This document shows positions 55,799-64,000 of a stretch of DNA of 64,000 bases, piece after piece. The stretch is from Limimaricola pyoseonensis. GTDB taxonomy: Bacteria > Pseudomonadota > Alphaproteobacteria > Rhodobacterales > Rhodobacteraceae. The position numbers and the translations under genes were made by a program. The notes below the pieces were generated by a model. The model was given only the letters and a program-made list of their open reading frames with translations, made no database searches and was not told the origin of the DNA. Positions within the stretch are counted from its first letter, which is position 1; each line of letters starts with the position of its first letter. The DNA lies in NCBI RefSeq assembly GCF_900102015.1, contig NZ_FNAT01000004.1, forward strand, positions 337,046 to 401,045, read 5' to 3'.

Positions 55799-57010
55799 TC
55801 AGGCGGGCAGGGTGTGGATCTCGGCCTGCGCGCGGGCCTCCGGGTCGTCGGCCCAGCGGCCCTCGAAATCCTCCGGGACCAGCAGGTTGTGCCGCCCGAG
55901 ATTGGCCACGTCGCGCTCGCCGCAAAGCGCCATGGTCAGGTCGAGCTCCTTGCGGATCACCTCCAGCGATGTCGTCACGCCCTTCTCGCCCATCGCGCCG
56001 AGGCCGTAGAGCCAGGCCCGGCCGATCATCGTGCCGTCCGCCCCCATCGCCAGCGCCTTTAGCACGTCCTGTCCCGAGCGGATGCCGCTGTCGAGCCAGA
56101 TCTCGGTCTGGCCCTTCACCGCCCGCACGATCGAGGGCAGCACCCGGATCGAGCTGAGCGCGCCGTCGAGCTGCCGGCCGCCATGGTTCGACACCACAAT
56201 CGCGTCGGCGCCGCATTCGACCGCCTTCTTCGCGTCCTCGGCGTCGAGGATGCCCTTCAGCACCAGCTTGCCGTCCCATTTCTGGGCGATCTTGCGGACC
56301 TTCTCCCAGTCGAGCTTCAGGTCGAACTGCTCGGCGGTCCACTTCATCAGCGAACGGGCATCCTCCACATCCGCCGCGTGGCCGACGATGTTGCCGAAGA
56401 AGCGCCGCTTGGTGCCCAGCATCTCTAGCCCCCAGCGCCAGCGGGTCGAAAGATCCAGCAGCGTCGCGGGGGTGAGCTTCGGCGGGGCGGAGAGGCCGTT
56501 CTTCAGGTCCTTGTGGCGCTGGCCCAGAAGCTGCAGGTCGAGCGTCAGCACCAGCGTCGAGCAGCCGGCGCGCTTGGCGCGCTCGAGGATGCGGTCGACG
56601 AAATCCTCGTCGCGCATCACGTAGAGCTGGAACCAGAACGGCGCGGATGTGTGCTCGGCCACGTCCTCGATCGAGCAGATCGACATCGTCGACAGCGTGA
56701 AGGGCACGCCGAACTTCTCGGCCGCCCGCGCCGCCTTGATCTCGCCATCGGCGTTCTGCATGCCGGTCATGCCCACGGGGGCGAGCGCGACCGGCATCGC
56801 GACCTTCTCGTCCAGCATCCGGGCCGCCGTCGAGCGGTCGGACATGTCCACCGCCACCTTCTGGCGCAGGCGGATCTGCTCGAAATCGGTGGTGTTCTCG
56901 CGGAAGGTTTGCTCGGTCCAGCTGCCCGACTCGGCGTAGTCGAAGAACATCTTCGGCGCGCGGCGCTTGTGAAGACGCTTGAGGTCCTCAATGCAGGTGA
57001 TCACTGGCAT
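55799..57010 (-). CDS. lldD: FMN-dependent alpha-hydroxy-acid dehydrogenase (L-lactate dehydrogenase type)
   Basis: A 403-residue flavoenzyme. N-terminal FFDYAESGSWTEQTFREN, the FMN segment VALAPVGMTGMQN, FWFQLYVMRD, LVLKGILDAEDAKKAVECGADAIVVSNHGGRQLDG with the catalytic His and Arg, and IWLDSGIRSGQDVLKALAMGADGTMIGR. This is the L-lactate/mandelate/glycolate oxidase family; the membrane-type loop of LldD is present, and lactate is the most likely substrate. Transcribed alone, with trpA upstream on the same strand. Confidence 0.88.
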   Translation of the reverse strand: MPVITCIEDLKRLHKRRAPKMFFDYAESGSWTEQTFRENTTDFEQIRLRQKVAVDMSDRSTAARMLDEKVAMPVALAPVGMTGMQNADGEIKAARAAEKFGVPFTLSTMSICSIEDVAEHTSAPFWFQLYVMRDEDFVDRILERAKRAGCSTLVLTLDLQLLGQRHKDLKNGLSAPPKLTPATLLDLSTRWRWGLEMLGTKRRFFGNIVGHAADVEDARSLMKWTAEQFDLKLDWEKVRKIAQKWDGKLVLKGILDAEDAKKAVECGADAIVVSNHGGRQLDGALSSIRVLPSIVRAVKGQTEIWLDSGIRSGQDVLKALAMGADGTMIGRAWLYGLGAMGEKGVTTSLEVIRKELDLTMALCGERDVANLGRHNLLVPEDFEGRWADDPEARAQAEIHTLPA

Positions 57011-57070
57011 GGCTCTTCCCCCGGATTGGTAAGGAGGATTTACCAGTGGTCAGCCGGGCCCGCAATGACG

Positions 57071-57094
57071 GACGGCGCCGCGAGGGGCGCCGTC
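57071..57094 (-). terminator. GC hairpin downstream of trpA
   Basis: GACGGCGCC (57071-57079) and GGCGCCGTC (57086-57094) form a perfect 9-bp stem with a 6-base loop, 30 bases beyond the trpA stop. No T-run. It may be the trpA terminator. Confidence 0.5.
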
Positions 57095-57123
57095 GGAACT
57101 GAGTACTTGAGGAGTGAAGTGGA

Positions 57124-57915
57124 TCAGGCGGAATGCGCGCCGTCGGCCAGCGTCTTCACGAAGGCCAGCACTTCCTCGACCGGCTTGCCCTGCGCGATCT
57201 CGTTGACGATGGCCGAGCCCACCACGGTGCCGTCGGCGATCGCGGCGATGTTCTTCGCGGTCTCGGGCGTCTTCACGCCGAAGCCCACGATCACCGGCAG
57301 GTCGGTCTCGGCCTTGATCCGCGCCACCTCGGGCGCGACCGCCTCGGCCTGCGCCTCGGCCGCGCCGGTGATGCCGGTGATCGAGACGTAGTAGACGAAG
57401 CCCGACGTGTTCTGCAGCACGCGCGGCAGGCGCGCGTCGTCGGTGGTGGGCGTCGCGAGGCGGATGAAGTTCAGCCCCGCCTTCTGCGCCGGGATGCACA
57501 GCTCCTCGTCCTCCTCGGGCGGCAGGTCGACCACGATGAGGCCGTCGATCCCGGCCGCCTTGGCCTGTTCGAGGAAGGTCTCGACGCCGCGCGAATGGAT
57601 CGGGTTGTAGTAGCCCATCATCACGATCGGCGTCGTGGTGTCGGTCTCGCGCAGGTGCCGCGCAATCTCCAGCGTCCGGTCGAGCGTCTGGCCGCCCTTG
57701 AGCGCGCGCTGGCCGGCGAGCTGGATCGTCGCGCCGTCGGCCATCGGGTCGGTGAAGGGCAGGCCCAGCTCGATGATGTCGACACCCGCGCCGGGCAGGC
57801 CGCGCACGATCTCCTTGGAGGTCTCGAAATCCGGGTCGCCGGCCATGACATAGGCCACGAAGGCGCGGCGCCCCTCGGATTGCAGCCGCGCGAAAGTGTC
57901 GTCGATGCGTGTCAT
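57124..57915 (-). CDS. trpA: Tryptophan synthase alpha chain
   Basis: A 263-residue TIM-barrel subunit that cleaves indole-3-glycerol phosphate to indole. The catalytic Glu is in [16 protein letters not shown], which also holds the Asp, and [11 protein letters not shown] and [13 protein letters not shown] form the phosphate-binding end. The start MTRIDDTF at 57915 is standard; upstream extension is not. trpB is not adjacent in this window. Confidence 0.96.
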   Translation of the reverse strand: MTRIDDTFARLQSEGRRAFVAYVMAGDPDFETSKEIVRGLPGAGVDIIELGLPFTDPMADGATIQLAGQRALKGGQTLDRTLEIARHLRETDTTTPIVMMGYYNPIHSRGVETFLEQAKAAGIDGLIVVDLPPEEDEELCIPAQKAGLNFIRLATPTTDDARLPRVLQNTSGFVYYVSITGITGAAEAQAEAVAPEVARIKAETDLPVIVGFGVKTPETAKNIAAIADGTVVGSAIVNEIAQGKPVEEVLAFVKTLADGAHSA

Positions 57916-57980
57916 GCCCGTCCCCTCTGGCCCGATCCCCACGGGGTTTGGGCCAAAGGGGGGCGGAAATCAATGGGGCC

Positions 57981-58406
57981 TCAGCCCATCGTCCCCTCGC
58001 TTTCGACCCCGATCATCCAGCGGATGCCGTAGCGGTCGGTCAGCATCCCGAAGCCCTTCGACCAGAAGGTCGGCGTGAAGGCCATGTGCACGTCGCCGTG
58101 ATCGGCCAGCGCGTCGAACACGGCGCGGGCGCGCGCCTCGTCGGGCAGGTCCACCGTCACCGAGCAGCCCGCCATGCGCGGCGTGCCGCCCATGATGTCG
58201 TCCGACCCGTAGATCCAGCCCTCGCCGATCTTCAGCGCCGCGTGCAGCACCGCCTGCGGGCTGGTCTCGGGCATGCTGGCGCGCACCTCCTCCGGCGCTT
58301 CGCCGAAGGTCATCACGTTGGGCTCGGGGGCGTCGAAGACGCGGCGGTAGGTCTCGAGCGCCTCGAGGCAGTTGCCGTGGAAGGTGAGGTAGGGGATCGG
58401 CGTCAT
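57981..58406 (-). CDS. VOC-fold protein (PhnB/YjdN-like)
   Basis: A 141-residue protein of the glyoxalase/VOC superfamily, PhnB subgroup: PYLTFHGNCLEALETYRRVFDA, VLHAALKIGEGWIYGSD, and the C-terminal FGMLTDRYGIRWMI. It lacks a clear metal triad. Function unknown; the name PhnB derives from gene order in E. coli and does not prove phosphonate metabolism. It is divergent from ychF. Confidence 0.85.
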   Translation of the reverse strand: MTPIPYLTFHGNCLEALETYRRVFDAPEPNVMTFGEAPEEVRASMPETSPQAVLHAALKIGEGWIYGSDDIMGGTPRMAGCSVTVDLPDEARARAVFDALADHGDVHMAFTPTFWSKGFGMLTDRYGIRWMIGVESEGTMG

Positions 58407-58528
58407 CGTCGGCTCCTTGCGAACGGGAACCCGAGCATGGCACGCGGCCCGGCCGCCACCAAGCCTCGGCTTGCGCGCGGGCCGTGCTGGGGATAGGACC
58501 GCCGCGATGTGCTGCCAGGAGGTGTGAC

Positions 58529-59626
58529 ATGGGCTTTCGCATGGGGATCGTCGGGCTGCCGAATGTCGGCAAGTCCACCCTGTTCAACGCGCTGACGCGC
58601 ACCGCCGCGGCGCAGGCCGCGAACTTCCCGTTCTGCACCATCGAGCCGAATGTCGGCGACGTGGCGGTGCCGGACAAGCGGCTCGACACGCTGGCGGGGA
58701 TCGCCAAGTCGAAGCAAATCATCCCGACCCGGATGACCTTCGTCGACATCGCCGGCCTCGTGAAGGGCGCGAGCAAGGGCGAGGGCCTCGGCAACCAGTT
58801 CCTCGCCAACATCCGCGAGACCGACGCCATCGCCCACGTGCTGCGCTGCTTCGAGGACGGCGACGTCACCCATGTCGACGGCCGGGTCGACCCGGTGGCC
58901 GACGCGCAGGTGATCGAGACCGAGCTGATGCTGGCCGACCTCGAGTCGGTCGAGAAGCGGCTGCAGAACATCACCCGCAAGGTGCGCGGCGGCGACAAGG
59001 AGGCGATCGACCAGGAGCGCCTGCTGAAGGCCGCCCATGCCATGCTGTCTGACGGCAAGCCCGCCCGCATGGTCGAGGTCGCCGACGAGGACGCCAAGGC
59101 CTGGAAGATGCTGCAGCTGATCACCGCCAAGCCGGTGCTCTATGTCTGCAACGTCGAGGAGGCCTCGGCCGCCTCGGGCAACGAACATTCCGCCAAGGTG
59201 GCCGAGATGGCCGCCGAGGAAGGCAACGCGCATGTCGTGATCTCGGCCCAGATCGAGGAGGAGATCAGCCAGCTCGACGCCGAGGAGGCCGAGATGTTCC
59301 TCACCGAGATGGGCCTGCAGGAGGCCGGTCTCGACCGGCTGATCCGCGCCGGCTACGACCTGCTGCACCTCGAGACCTACTTCACCGTCGGGCCCAAGGA
59401 GGCGCGCGCCTGGACCATCCGCCAGGGCACGCTGGCGCCGCAGGCGGCGGGCGTGATCCACGGCGATTTCGAGCGCGGCTTCATCCGGGCCGAGACCATC
59501 GCCTATGACGACTACGTCTCCTTGGGCGGTGAAGGCCCCGCCAAGGAAGCCGGCAAGATGCGCGCCGAGGGCAAGTCCTACATGGTCAAGGACGGCGACG
59601 TGATGCACTTCCTGTTCAATACCTGA
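58529..59626 (+). CDS. ychF: Redox-regulated ATPase YchF (Ola1 family)
   Basis: A 365-residue Obg-related protein that prefers ATP to GTP. The P-loop is GLPNVGKSTLFNAL, with FPFCTIEPNVG, the G3 DIAGLVKGASKGEGLGNQFL and the specificity motif that lacks NKxD (NVEEAS). A TGS domain forms the C-terminus. AGGAGGTG stands 7 bases before the ATG, the best ribosome-binding site in the window. Confidence 0.96.
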   Translation: MGFRMGIVGLPNVGKSTLFNALTRTAAAQAANFPFCTIEPNVGDVAVPDKRLDTLAGIAKSKQIIPTRMTFVDIAGLVKGASKGEGLGNQFLANIRETDAIAHVLRCFEDGDVTHVDGRVDPVADAQVIETELMLADLESVEKRLQNITRKVRGGDKEAIDQERLLKAAHAMLSDGKPARMVEVADEDAKAWKMLQLITAKPVLYVCNVEEASAASGNEHSAKVAEMAAEEGNAHVVISAQIEEEISQLDAEEAEMFLTEMGLQEAGLDRLIRAGYDLLHLETYFTVGPKEARAWTIRQGTLAPQAAGVIHGDFERGFIRAETIAYDDYVSLGGEGPAKEAGKMRAEGKSYMVKDGDVMHFLFNT

Positions 59627-59708
59627 GGGCGCGGGCGCGGCGGTTGCGCCGCGCCGCCCGAATCTGGCAGGCAAGGCCCTTTCCGTCGCCGAGAAAGGGA
59701 GAAGCGCC

Positions 59709-60167
59709 TTGCCCGACCTGACCGCCCGACCGAACCGCGAGGGCGACCTCGCGCCCTTGGCCCGGCTTCTGGCCGAGGAGGCCGACCTCAAGCTGGTCAA
59801 CCCGAACGCCGCCCATCCCTTCGACCCGCTCGAATGGCAGGAGAAGTGGCTCGGCGATCTCGACGACAAGTCCTTCTACGTGCTCGACGAGACCGGCCGC
59901 GAGGTCGGCTTCTTCGCGATGCGGGTGGGAATCGGCCCGGAGGTGCGGCACCTCACCTACGTGTTCCTCGACGAAGAGGTGCGCGGCGGCGCCGCGGTGC
60001 AGCTGACCGCGCTGATTGAGCAGGCGGCGCGCGACCTGGGCGCGCTCTCGATCTCGCTCAAGGTCGAGCTGGACAACGCGCCGGCGCTCAATGCCTATCT
60101 CTCGGCCGGCTACGAGGAGCTGGGCCGCAGCGGCGGCATGGCGACGATGCGCCGCGACCTCGACTGA
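59709..60167 (+). CDS. GNAT-family N-acetyltransferase
   Basis: A 152-residue acetyltransferase. HLTYVFLDEEVRGGAAVQLTALIEQ is the acetyl-CoA motif and VELDNAPALNAYLSAGYEELG the motif B. The start is TTG at 59709 with AAAGGGAG 8 bases upstream; no ATG is available before the first conserved strand. Substrate unknown. Confidence 0.8.
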   Translation: MPDLTARPNREGDLAPLARLLAEEADLKLVNPNAAHPFDPLEWQEKWLGDLDDKSFYVLDETGREVGFFAMRVGIGPEVRHLTYVFLDEEVRGGAAVQLTALIEQAARDLGALSISLKVELDNAPALNAYLSAGYEELGRSGGMATMRRDLD

Positions 60168-60170
60168 GCC

Positions 60171-61619
60171 TCAGGAGGCGCGCAGCTCCTCCAGATGCGC
60201 CTGCGCCGCGGCGAGATCGGCGCGGAACTTCTCGGTCTCGCTCTCCCGCAGCGCCTCGTCGGGCAGGCGCAGCAGGTAGGAGGGGTGGACCGTCAGGAAG
60301 ACCGGCACGCCCTCATCGGTCGCCTCGATCGTGCCGCGCCGCGCGAGGATGCCCTTGCGCGAGCCGGTCAGGCTCTCGGCCGCGGTGCCGCCCATCGACA
60401 GGATCAGCTTCGGGCGCACGATCTCGATCTCGGACTTCACCCACCAGCGGCAGGCCTTGATCTCGCCGGTGTTGGGGTTCTGGTGGATGCGCCGCTTGCC
60501 CTTGGGCGTGAACTTGAAGTGCTTCACCGCATTGGTGACGAAGGCGCGCGAGCGGTCGATCCCGGCCTCCTTCGCGATCCGGTCAAAGAGCTGCCCGGCA
60601 GGGCCGACGAAGGGCCGCCCCGCGAGATCCTCCTGGTCGCCCGGCTGCTCGCCCACCACCATCAGATCGGCGTCGCGCGGGCCTTCGCCCGGCACCGCCT
60701 GCGTCGCGTTCTCGAAAAGCGGGCAGCGGGTGCAGGCGTTCTCTTCCGCCCGGAGCTGATCGAGATCGTCGGCCATCGCGCGGACCACATTGGGCGCGGC
60801 GAGCCGTTCCGTGATCTTCGCGGCGCGCGCCGGCGGCAGGGTCGGGGCCGCCTCCTGCATGGCCCGGGCGCGGGTCTCGGCGCTGGCGATCATCTCGGGG
60901 ATGTGGCGCGCCTCGGGCAGGTTCTTCCAGTACTTCTTCGGCATCTCCGAGGTCATCGCCCCGATCTTCAGCCGCGCCGGGTTGAAGATGTTGCGGAAAT
61001 AGGTGCCCCAAAGCTCCTCTGTCGCGTCCTCGGGGAGGTCGGGCTTGGGCTGGCCCTCGGCGAAGCCGAGCTTGCCGTCCTCGAACAGCGCCGTGAGGTC
61101 CGGCGTGGCGATCATCCAGTCCATGTCGGCGAAGCGGCGCGCGAAGAAGGGCGCGGTGGGCTCCAGCGTGAAATGCGTGGGTTCGAACCACGCGGCAAAG
61201 CGGCGGCGGGGCAGGTCGCGCGCGCCGATCTCGCGGAACCGCACGAAGGCGGTCATCTTGTGGCGATCGCGGTTCACCGCCTTTTCCATCGACCGCAGCT
61301 TGGCCAGCGCCGCGTCGCCGCGATCCTCCATCAGCCCCTTTTCGGACCTCAGCCGCCACAGCATCGCGTAGAGCCGGGCGAAGCGCTCGGGGTCGCGGTG
61401 CCAGACGACGCGGCCCGCGAGCTCGACGAAGTCGCGCGGCACCTTGATCGTCGCGCGGGTCGGGGCGACCTCTTCGGGGGCGGCGGCGAAGAGATCGTCT
61501 TCCGCCGCACCCCGGCTCCATGTCACCTCCTCGGGCGGCACCCGCCGGGCCAGAAGACCCCGCGCGGCGTCGCGCCAGGCGGTGTCGGTTCCGATGCGGG
61601 GCAGGGCGATGTGCGGCAT
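60171..61619 (-). CDS. DUF4130 / UdgX uracil-DNA glycosylase-like fusion protein
   Basis: A 482-residue protein with an N-terminal DUF4130 domain (about residues 5-250) and a C-terminal family-4-like uracil-DNA glycosylase domain (from about 290). The UDG domain has the Fe-S cysteines C296 and C299 (NACTRCPLF), C390 (KACRWW), GEQPGDQED, and the UdgX-specific loop KRRIHQ with H379, the residue that in mycobacterial UdgX forms a covalent bond to DNA at the uracil site. HPSYLLR is the second active-site motif. Partner radical-SAM gene lies 12 bases upstream. Confidence 0.9.
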   Translation of the reverse strand: MPHIALPRIGTDTAWRDAARGLLARRVPPEEVTWSRGAAEDDLFAAAPEEVAPTRATIKVPRDFVELAGRVVWHRDPERFARLYAMLWRLRSEKGLMEDRGDAALAKLRSMEKAVNRDRHKMTAFVRFREIGARDLPRRRFAAWFEPTHFTLEPTAPFFARRFADMDWMIATPDLTALFEDGKLGFAEGQPKPDLPEDATEELWGTYFRNIFNPARLKIGAMTSEMPKKYWKNLPEARHIPEMIASAETRARAMQEAAPTLPPARAAKITERLAAPNVVRAMADDLDQLRAEENACTRCPLFENATQAVPGEGPRDADLMVVGEQPGDQEDLAGRPFVGPAGQLFDRIAKEAGIDRSRAFVTNAVKHFKFTPKGKRRIHQNPNTGEIKACRWWVKSEIEIVRPKLILSMGGTAAESLTGSRKGILARRGTIEATDEGVPVFLTVHPSYLLRLPDEALRESETEKFRADLAAAQAHLEELRAS

Positions 61620-61631
61620 GGGCGCGAAACG

Positions 61632-62864
61632 TCAGAACAGCGAGAGCTGTTCCGGCTTCGGCGCGAAGCGCGCGGCGAGGTCGGGGCTGTCGAGCAACGT
61701 CCCCGGCGTCCAGTCGAGAAGCGTCACGAAGGGCCGGGCGTTCTTCATGTTGGCCCCCATCCGCGCCAGATCGTCCCAGCGCAGCCGCCGGTGCCGCCGC
61801 GCCGCGATGATGCGCTGCACCGTGCGCTCGCCGAAGCCCGGCACCCGCAGGAGCATCTCGCGATCGGCCCGCATCGGATCGACCGGAAAGGCGTGGCGGT
61901 TCCTGAGCGCCCAGGCGAGCTTGGGGTCGATCGTGAGGTCGAGATTGCCGTCCGTGCCGGCGGTGATCTCGCTCGCGTCGAAGCCGTAGAAGCGCATCAG
62001 CCAGTCCGCTTGGTAGAGCCGGTGCTCGCGCATCAAGGGCGGCTTGATCAACGGCAGCTTGGCGGTGGCGTCGGGAATGGGCGAGAAGGCCGAGTAATAG
62101 ACCCGCTTCAGCCCGTAGGAGGAGTAGAGCCGCGTCGACTGGCCGAGGATCGTCGCATCGGACGAGCCGTCGGCGCCGATGATCATCTGGGTCGACTGGC
62201 CCGCGGGTGCGAAGCGCGGCGGGCGCTTGCCGGTGTGGCTTTTCTCCTTCGCCGCCTCCTTCCTGAGCCGCACGTCGGCCATCGCCTTGCGGATCGTGTC
62301 GGGCTTCTTCTCGGGCGCGTATTGGGTCACGCTGGCATCGGTCGGCATCTCGACGTTGATCGAGACCCGGTCGGCATAGAGCCCGGCCTGCTCGATCAGC
62401 TCCGGGCTCGCCTCGGGGATGGTCTTGAGGTGGATGTAGCCGCGGAAGTTCTCTTCCAGCCGCAGCTTCCTCGCGATCCGGACCATGTCCTCCATGGTTT
62501 TGTCCGGGCTTTGGATGATGCCCGAGGAGAGGAACAGCCCCTCGATGTAGTTGCGCCGGTAGAACTCCAGCGTCAGCTTCACCACCTCGTCGACGGTGAA
62601 GCGCGCCCGCTCGACGTTCGACGACACCCGGTTCACGCAATAGGCGCAGTCGAAGATGCAGAAGTTCGTCATCAGGATCTTCAGCAGGCTGATGCAGCGC
62701 CCGTCGGGCGCGTAGGCATGGCAGATGCCCGAGCCCTCGGTCGAGCCGAGGCCCTTGCCGTCCTTGGAGTTGCGTTTCGCCGTGCCCGACGACGCGCAGG
62801 AGGCGTCGTAGCGGGCGGCGTCCGACAGGATGGCGAGCTTGCGTTCGAGGCTTTGCGCGGTCAT
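61632..62864 (-). CDS. UdgX-linked radical-SAM protein (putative DNA modification/repair)
   Basis: A 410-residue radical-SAM protein of the family always found with UDG/DUF4130 genes. The cluster motif is C69-x3-C73-x2-C76 (NFCIFDCAYC), and a helix-hairpin-helix (LRVPGFGERTVQRIIAARR) near residue 350 indicates DNA binding. Extra cysteines lie at C23, C48 and C57. The ATG at 62864 is the best in-frame start, although no good ribosome-binding site precedes it; a GTG at 62900 is possible. An SOS-like box lies just upstream. Confidence 0.88.
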   Translation of the reverse strand: MTAQSLERKLAILSDAARYDASCASSGTAKRNSKDGKGLGSTEGSGICHAYAPDGRCISLLKILMTNFCIFDCAYCVNRVSSNVERARFTVDEVVKLTLEFYRRNYIEGLFLSSGIIQSPDKTMEDMVRIARKLRLEENFRGYIHLKTIPEASPELIEQAGLYADRVSINVEMPTDASVTQYAPEKKPDTIRKAMADVRLRKEAAKEKSHTGKRPPRFAPAGQSTQMIIGADGSSDATILGQSTRLYSSYGLKRVYYSAFSPIPDATAKLPLIKPPLMREHRLYQADWLMRFYGFDASEITAGTDGNLDLTIDPKLAWALRNRHAFPVDPMRADREMLLRVPGFGERTVQRIIAARRHRRLRWDDLARMGANMKNARPFVTLLDWTPGTLLDSPDLAARFAPKPEQLSLF

Positions 62865-62867
62865 GGC

Positions 62868-62882
62868 GTTCAGGTAATGTTC
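62868..62882 (-). promoter_or_regulatory. LexA-type box (GTTC-N7-GTTC) upstream of the radical-SAM/UdgX genes
   Basis: GTTCAGGTAATGTTC is an exact GTTC-N7-GTTC direct repeat, the alphaproteobacterial LexA box form, 4-18 bases before the radical-SAM ATG. A third GTTC follows at 62889-62892 with a 6-base gap. It implies SOS control of both genes; orientation is inverted relative to the gene. Confidence 0.6.
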
Positions 62883-63019
62883 CTGACCGTTCGTCACAAG
62901 CGCCCGCGCTGCGACAGGATGTCCATGCGCGGGACGCCGCCCGGCCTGAACCTTGCACGCCGGGCAGATGATCGCGGTCCGCCCATGGGTGGAAGGAATG
63001 CTGCGGGGAAGGGGGGGGG
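62883..63019. other. Gene-free stretch before the integrated element
   Basis: 137 bases of core-like GC-rich DNA upstream of the radical-SAM gene. It ends with a run of nine G (63011-63019) just before the tRNA-Ser-like sequence. No ORF or RNA gene is supported. Confidence 0.5.
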
Positions 63020-63036
63020 TGGCGGAGACGAAGGGA
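63020..63036 (-). other. Possible left attachment site: 3' end of a tRNA-Ser gene
   Basis: TGGCGGAGACGAAGGGA is the reverse complement of TCCCTTCGTCTCCGCCA, i.e. T-stem 3' half (CCCTT), acceptor 3' half CGTCTCC, discriminator G and CCA of an alphaproteobacterial tRNA-Ser. The tRNA-like sequence ends there and the following DNA is AT-richer. An integrase gene begins 174 bases further on. It fits a left att site left by integration into tRNA-Ser, the intact tRNA then lying at the far end beyond the window. Confidence 0.5.
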
Positions 63037-63209
63037 CTAACGATACTATTAGGAATCAATGTCTTATGTCGGCGAACGCCCTACTTTTACTCGATTCTAC
63101 CCTCTAAGAAAAATGGTGGCTTGGTGAACCGCTGCGGCAGTGGGTCACCAGATCAAAGCGTGCCTCGGGCGGGGGCTCTTTGCGAATTTCTCGTTAAGGC
63201 AGGTGCGGC

Positions 63210-64000
63210 ATGAGCCGCCGGTCGCGCAAGGAATTTCCGTGGGCGTCGGCCTATCATGACCGGCATGGGAAACGACGCTGGCGCTTTCGCCGCAAGGGCT
63301 TCTCTGCTGAACTCGGGTCGGAGTATGGCTCAGCGGATTTTGTGCGTCGCTATGAGGACGCGGTTGCGGGGCTTCGCTCTGGCCCAGGAGCAGGCGCAGG
63401 AAAAACTATCCCGAAATCAATCTCGGATCTGATCGCGCGCTACTATCGTTCAGCTGAATTTCTGGGTCTCAGGGAGAGCACGAAGACGACTTACCGGAAC
63501 ACGTTGGAACGGTTCCGGGAAGAACACGGGACAAAAAGCGCCGTCAAGCTTGAGCGCAGGCATATCAAAACGATCCTGGCTGCCAAGAGCGAGACGCCGT
63601 CTGCTGCCAATAACCTTCGCGACAGGTTAAAGACACTTATGGATCTTGCTGTCGATCTTGAGTGGCGAAGGGAAAATCCTGTGCCCTCGGTGAAGCCGCT
63701 GAAAGTCCGGTCCAGGGGTTTTCACACCTGGACCGAGGCGGAGATCGAAAAATACTACGCCACCCATAAGCCCGGGACAGTCGCGCACTCGGCCATGACA
63801 ATCATGCTCTACACCGGGGCCGCTCGCTCCGACGCTGTGAGGCTGGGGCGAGGGAACGTGCACGGCAACCGACTGCGCTATCGGCGGCTGAAGACGGAAG
63901 ACAGCGGGGGCGTTCTGATCGACATACCCATCCATCCTGAACTCCAAGCGGTTATCGACGCTTGCCCCGATCAGGCCTTCACCTTCCTGGAAACCGCAGG
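63210..64000 (+). CDS. Tyrosine-type site-specific integrase, partial
   Basis: The gene runs off the right edge; 263 codons are visible. After an Arg-rich N-terminus (RHGKRRWRFRRKG) comes the SAM-like core-binding domain (about residues 70-165) and the start of the catalytic domain with R206 (YTGAARSDAVRLG) and K228 (YRRLKTED); the HxxR and Tyr motifs would lie beyond the window. The DNA is less GC-rich than the core chromosome. It marks the left end of a prophage, genomic island or integrative element continuing to the right. Confidence 0.9.
   Translation, partial: MSRRSRKEFPWASAYHDRHGKRRWRFRRKGFSAELGSEYGSADFVRRYEDAVAGLRSGPGAGAGKTIPKSISDLIARYYRSAEFLGLRESTKTTYRNTLERFREEHGTKSAVKLERRHIKTILAAKSETPSAANNLRDRLKTLMDLAVDLEWRRENPVPSVKPLKVRSRGFHTWTEAEIEKYYATHKPGTVAHSAMTIMLYTGAARSDAVRLGRGNVHGNRLRYRRLKTEDSGGVLIDIPIHPELQAVIDACPDQAFTFLETA

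Noticed and set aside
63011..63019. Run of nine G as a phase-variable tract
   Set aside because: It lies outside any supported gene and has no promoter beside it, so there is no reason to infer phase variation.

Overview
The window is a 64 kb stretch of a very GC-rich alphaproteobacterial chromosome, most likely Rhodobacterales (Roseobacter/Rhodobacter group). This rests on the gene content: GcrA, HWE-family histidine kinase, Fur/Mur-type sitABCD operon, MaeB fused to a phosphotransacetylase domain, argD-argF cluster, an UdgX plus radical-SAM pair, and a GTTC-N7-GTTC direct repeat of the alphaproteobacterial LexA type. Almost all of it is compact core chromosome, with many TGATG, ATGA or GTGA stop/start overlaps. 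No rRNA and no CRISPR array was seen; the only tRNA is tRNA-Gly(UCC).

Layout. 1-2.7 kb: end of a dipeptide/oligopeptide ABC importer (dppC end, oppD, oppF). 2.7-5.7 kb: HWE kinase with a single-domain receiver, and rimO. 5.7-9.3 kb: sitABCD metal importer with two Fur/Mur-like palindromes. 9.3-13.1 kb: gcrA, two ABC-2 permeases, one ABC ATPase, a GNAT. 13.1-16.5 kb: arginine block argD-GNAT-argF-GNAT, preceded by a possible Arg-rich leader peptide. 16.5-21.4 kb: NUDIX, hrpB, rpmB, meaB, lipoprotein. 21.6-24.7 kb: lepA, then a decayed second copy of the lepA 3' end and an AT-rich HARE-HTH/GIY-YIG nuclease gene. 24.8-32.8 kb: esterase, glyA, nadK, prpE, maeB. 32.9-37.5 kb: five-gene nucleoside salvage operon cdd-deoA-deoB-add-upp. 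37.5-39.9 kb: a SPOR-domain protein and a degenerate peptidase-like membrane protein. 40-48 kb: fatty-acid oxidation block (fadJ-type, thiolase, GST, acyl-CoA dehydrogenase) with two paralogous MerR regulators. 48-53.5 kb: two hotdog thioesterases, MATE pump, pyrD, DUF952, periplasmic 5'-nucleotidase. 53.5-54.9 kb: AT-rich islet with a small membrane protein and a secreted protein carrying HxH motifs. 54.9-60.2 kb: SRAP protein, tRNA-Gly, lldD, trpA, VOC protein, ychF, GNAT. 60.2-62.9 kb: DUF4130-UdgX and its partner radical-SAM protein. 63.0-64.0 kb: left end of an integrated element with a tyrosine integrase running off the window, beside what looks like the 3' end of a tRNA-Ser gene.

The accessory signals are concentrated at three places: the lepA-adjacent nuclease islet, the 53.5-54.9 kb islet, and the integrase end. 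Regulatory signals worth testing are the Arg leader upstream of argD, the SOS-like box upstream of the radical-SAM/UdgX pair, the Mur-like boxes upstream of sitA, and dyads between the two MerR genes. All assignments come from reading the sequence and translations; no database search was run.
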